NCBI GenBank assembly: GCA_028819675.1
Contig: JAPPKT010000478.1
Span: 1-6,075 of the forward strand
Source of the DNA: Caldilineaceae bacterium
GTDB lineage: Bacteria; Chloroflexota; Anaerolineae; Caldilineales; Caldilineaceae
Length of the DNA stretch: 6,075 nt
Direction of reading: 5' to 3'
A model generated the notes under the pieces. That model did no database searches, had not been told where the DNA came from, and saw only the letters and a list, made by a program, of their open reading frames with translations. The first letter of the stretch is position 1. Every line of letters starts with the position of its first letter. This document shows, piece by piece, positions 6,064 to 6,075 of this stretch. The translations under genes were made by a program, and so were the position numbers.

Positions 6064-6075
6064 TGAAGCCCGGCC

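Larger units (their letters stand above)
5854..6075. other. Non-coding right end of the window
   Basis: About 220 bases follow the glycosidase stop without a convincing gene. The first part is AT-rich, with a direct repeat TTCTTAG at 5861-5867 and 5880-5886 and a TG-rich run near 5895-5903. No hairpin followed by a T-run marks transcript end. The last 65 bases hold palindromic sites and a guanine run, described separately. This looks like the upstream region of another gene beyond the edge. Confidence 0.6.

Noticed and set aside
5928..6075. Open frame from ATG 5928 running to the window edge, after GAGGGG
   Set aside because: The purine run touches the ATG with no spacer, and the translation (MNRQHFCSGLSMVIAV, later GGGG from the guanine run) does not look like a protein start.
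1..6075. CRISPR arrays, tRNA or rRNA genes, insertion sequences
   Set aside because: I saw no regularly spaced repeats, tRNA-like arms, rRNA motifs or transposase signatures on either strand.

Overview
The window is a piece of a high-GC bacterial chromosome with every recognisable gene on the + strand. It holds the 3' end of a carbohydrate ABC-transporter permease (1-675), a two-gene toxin-antitoxin module (832-1762), a very large glycosidase-type gene (2029-5853) and about 220 bases of non-coding DNA to the right edge. The organism cannot be fixed from this sequence. A free-living heterotroph that takes up plant or microbial glycans is likely. Soil or sediment groups such as Chloroflexota, Armatimonadota, Planctomycetota or Paenibacillus-like Bacillota would fit, but that is a guess from gene content and GC only.

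The outer genes form a sugar-use theme. The permease is of the MalG/UgpE type (second membrane subunit of a CUT1 importer). The 1274-residue protein resembles the GH106-like (alpha-L-rhamnosidase-related) enzymes: an N-terminal barrel-type region followed by several galactose-binding-like beta-sandwich modules. It has no visible signal peptide, which fits import of an oligosaccharide followed by cytoplasmic hydrolysis. Its own promoter appears to lie at 1823-1850, with a 9+9 imperfect dyad exactly at the predicted transcription start, so it is probably regulated separately from the transporter.

Between them sits a bicistronic module: a Panacea-domain (DUF4065/SocA-like) antitoxin and a RelE/ParE-like toxin overlapping by 11 bases. 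A sample of it is clearly lower in GC than samples of the flanking sugar genes, consistent with later arrival. It is the most notable part of the window: it interrupts a catabolic cluster and pairs the promiscuous Panacea antitoxin with a RelE-fold toxin. The two proteins would form a neutralised complex in the cytoplasm, and a perfect 9-bp inverted repeat upstream (713-721 with 746-754) could be its control site.

The right end has no convincing gene. It carries a LacI-operator-like palindrome at 6012-6025 that may belong to the next transcription unit outside the window.
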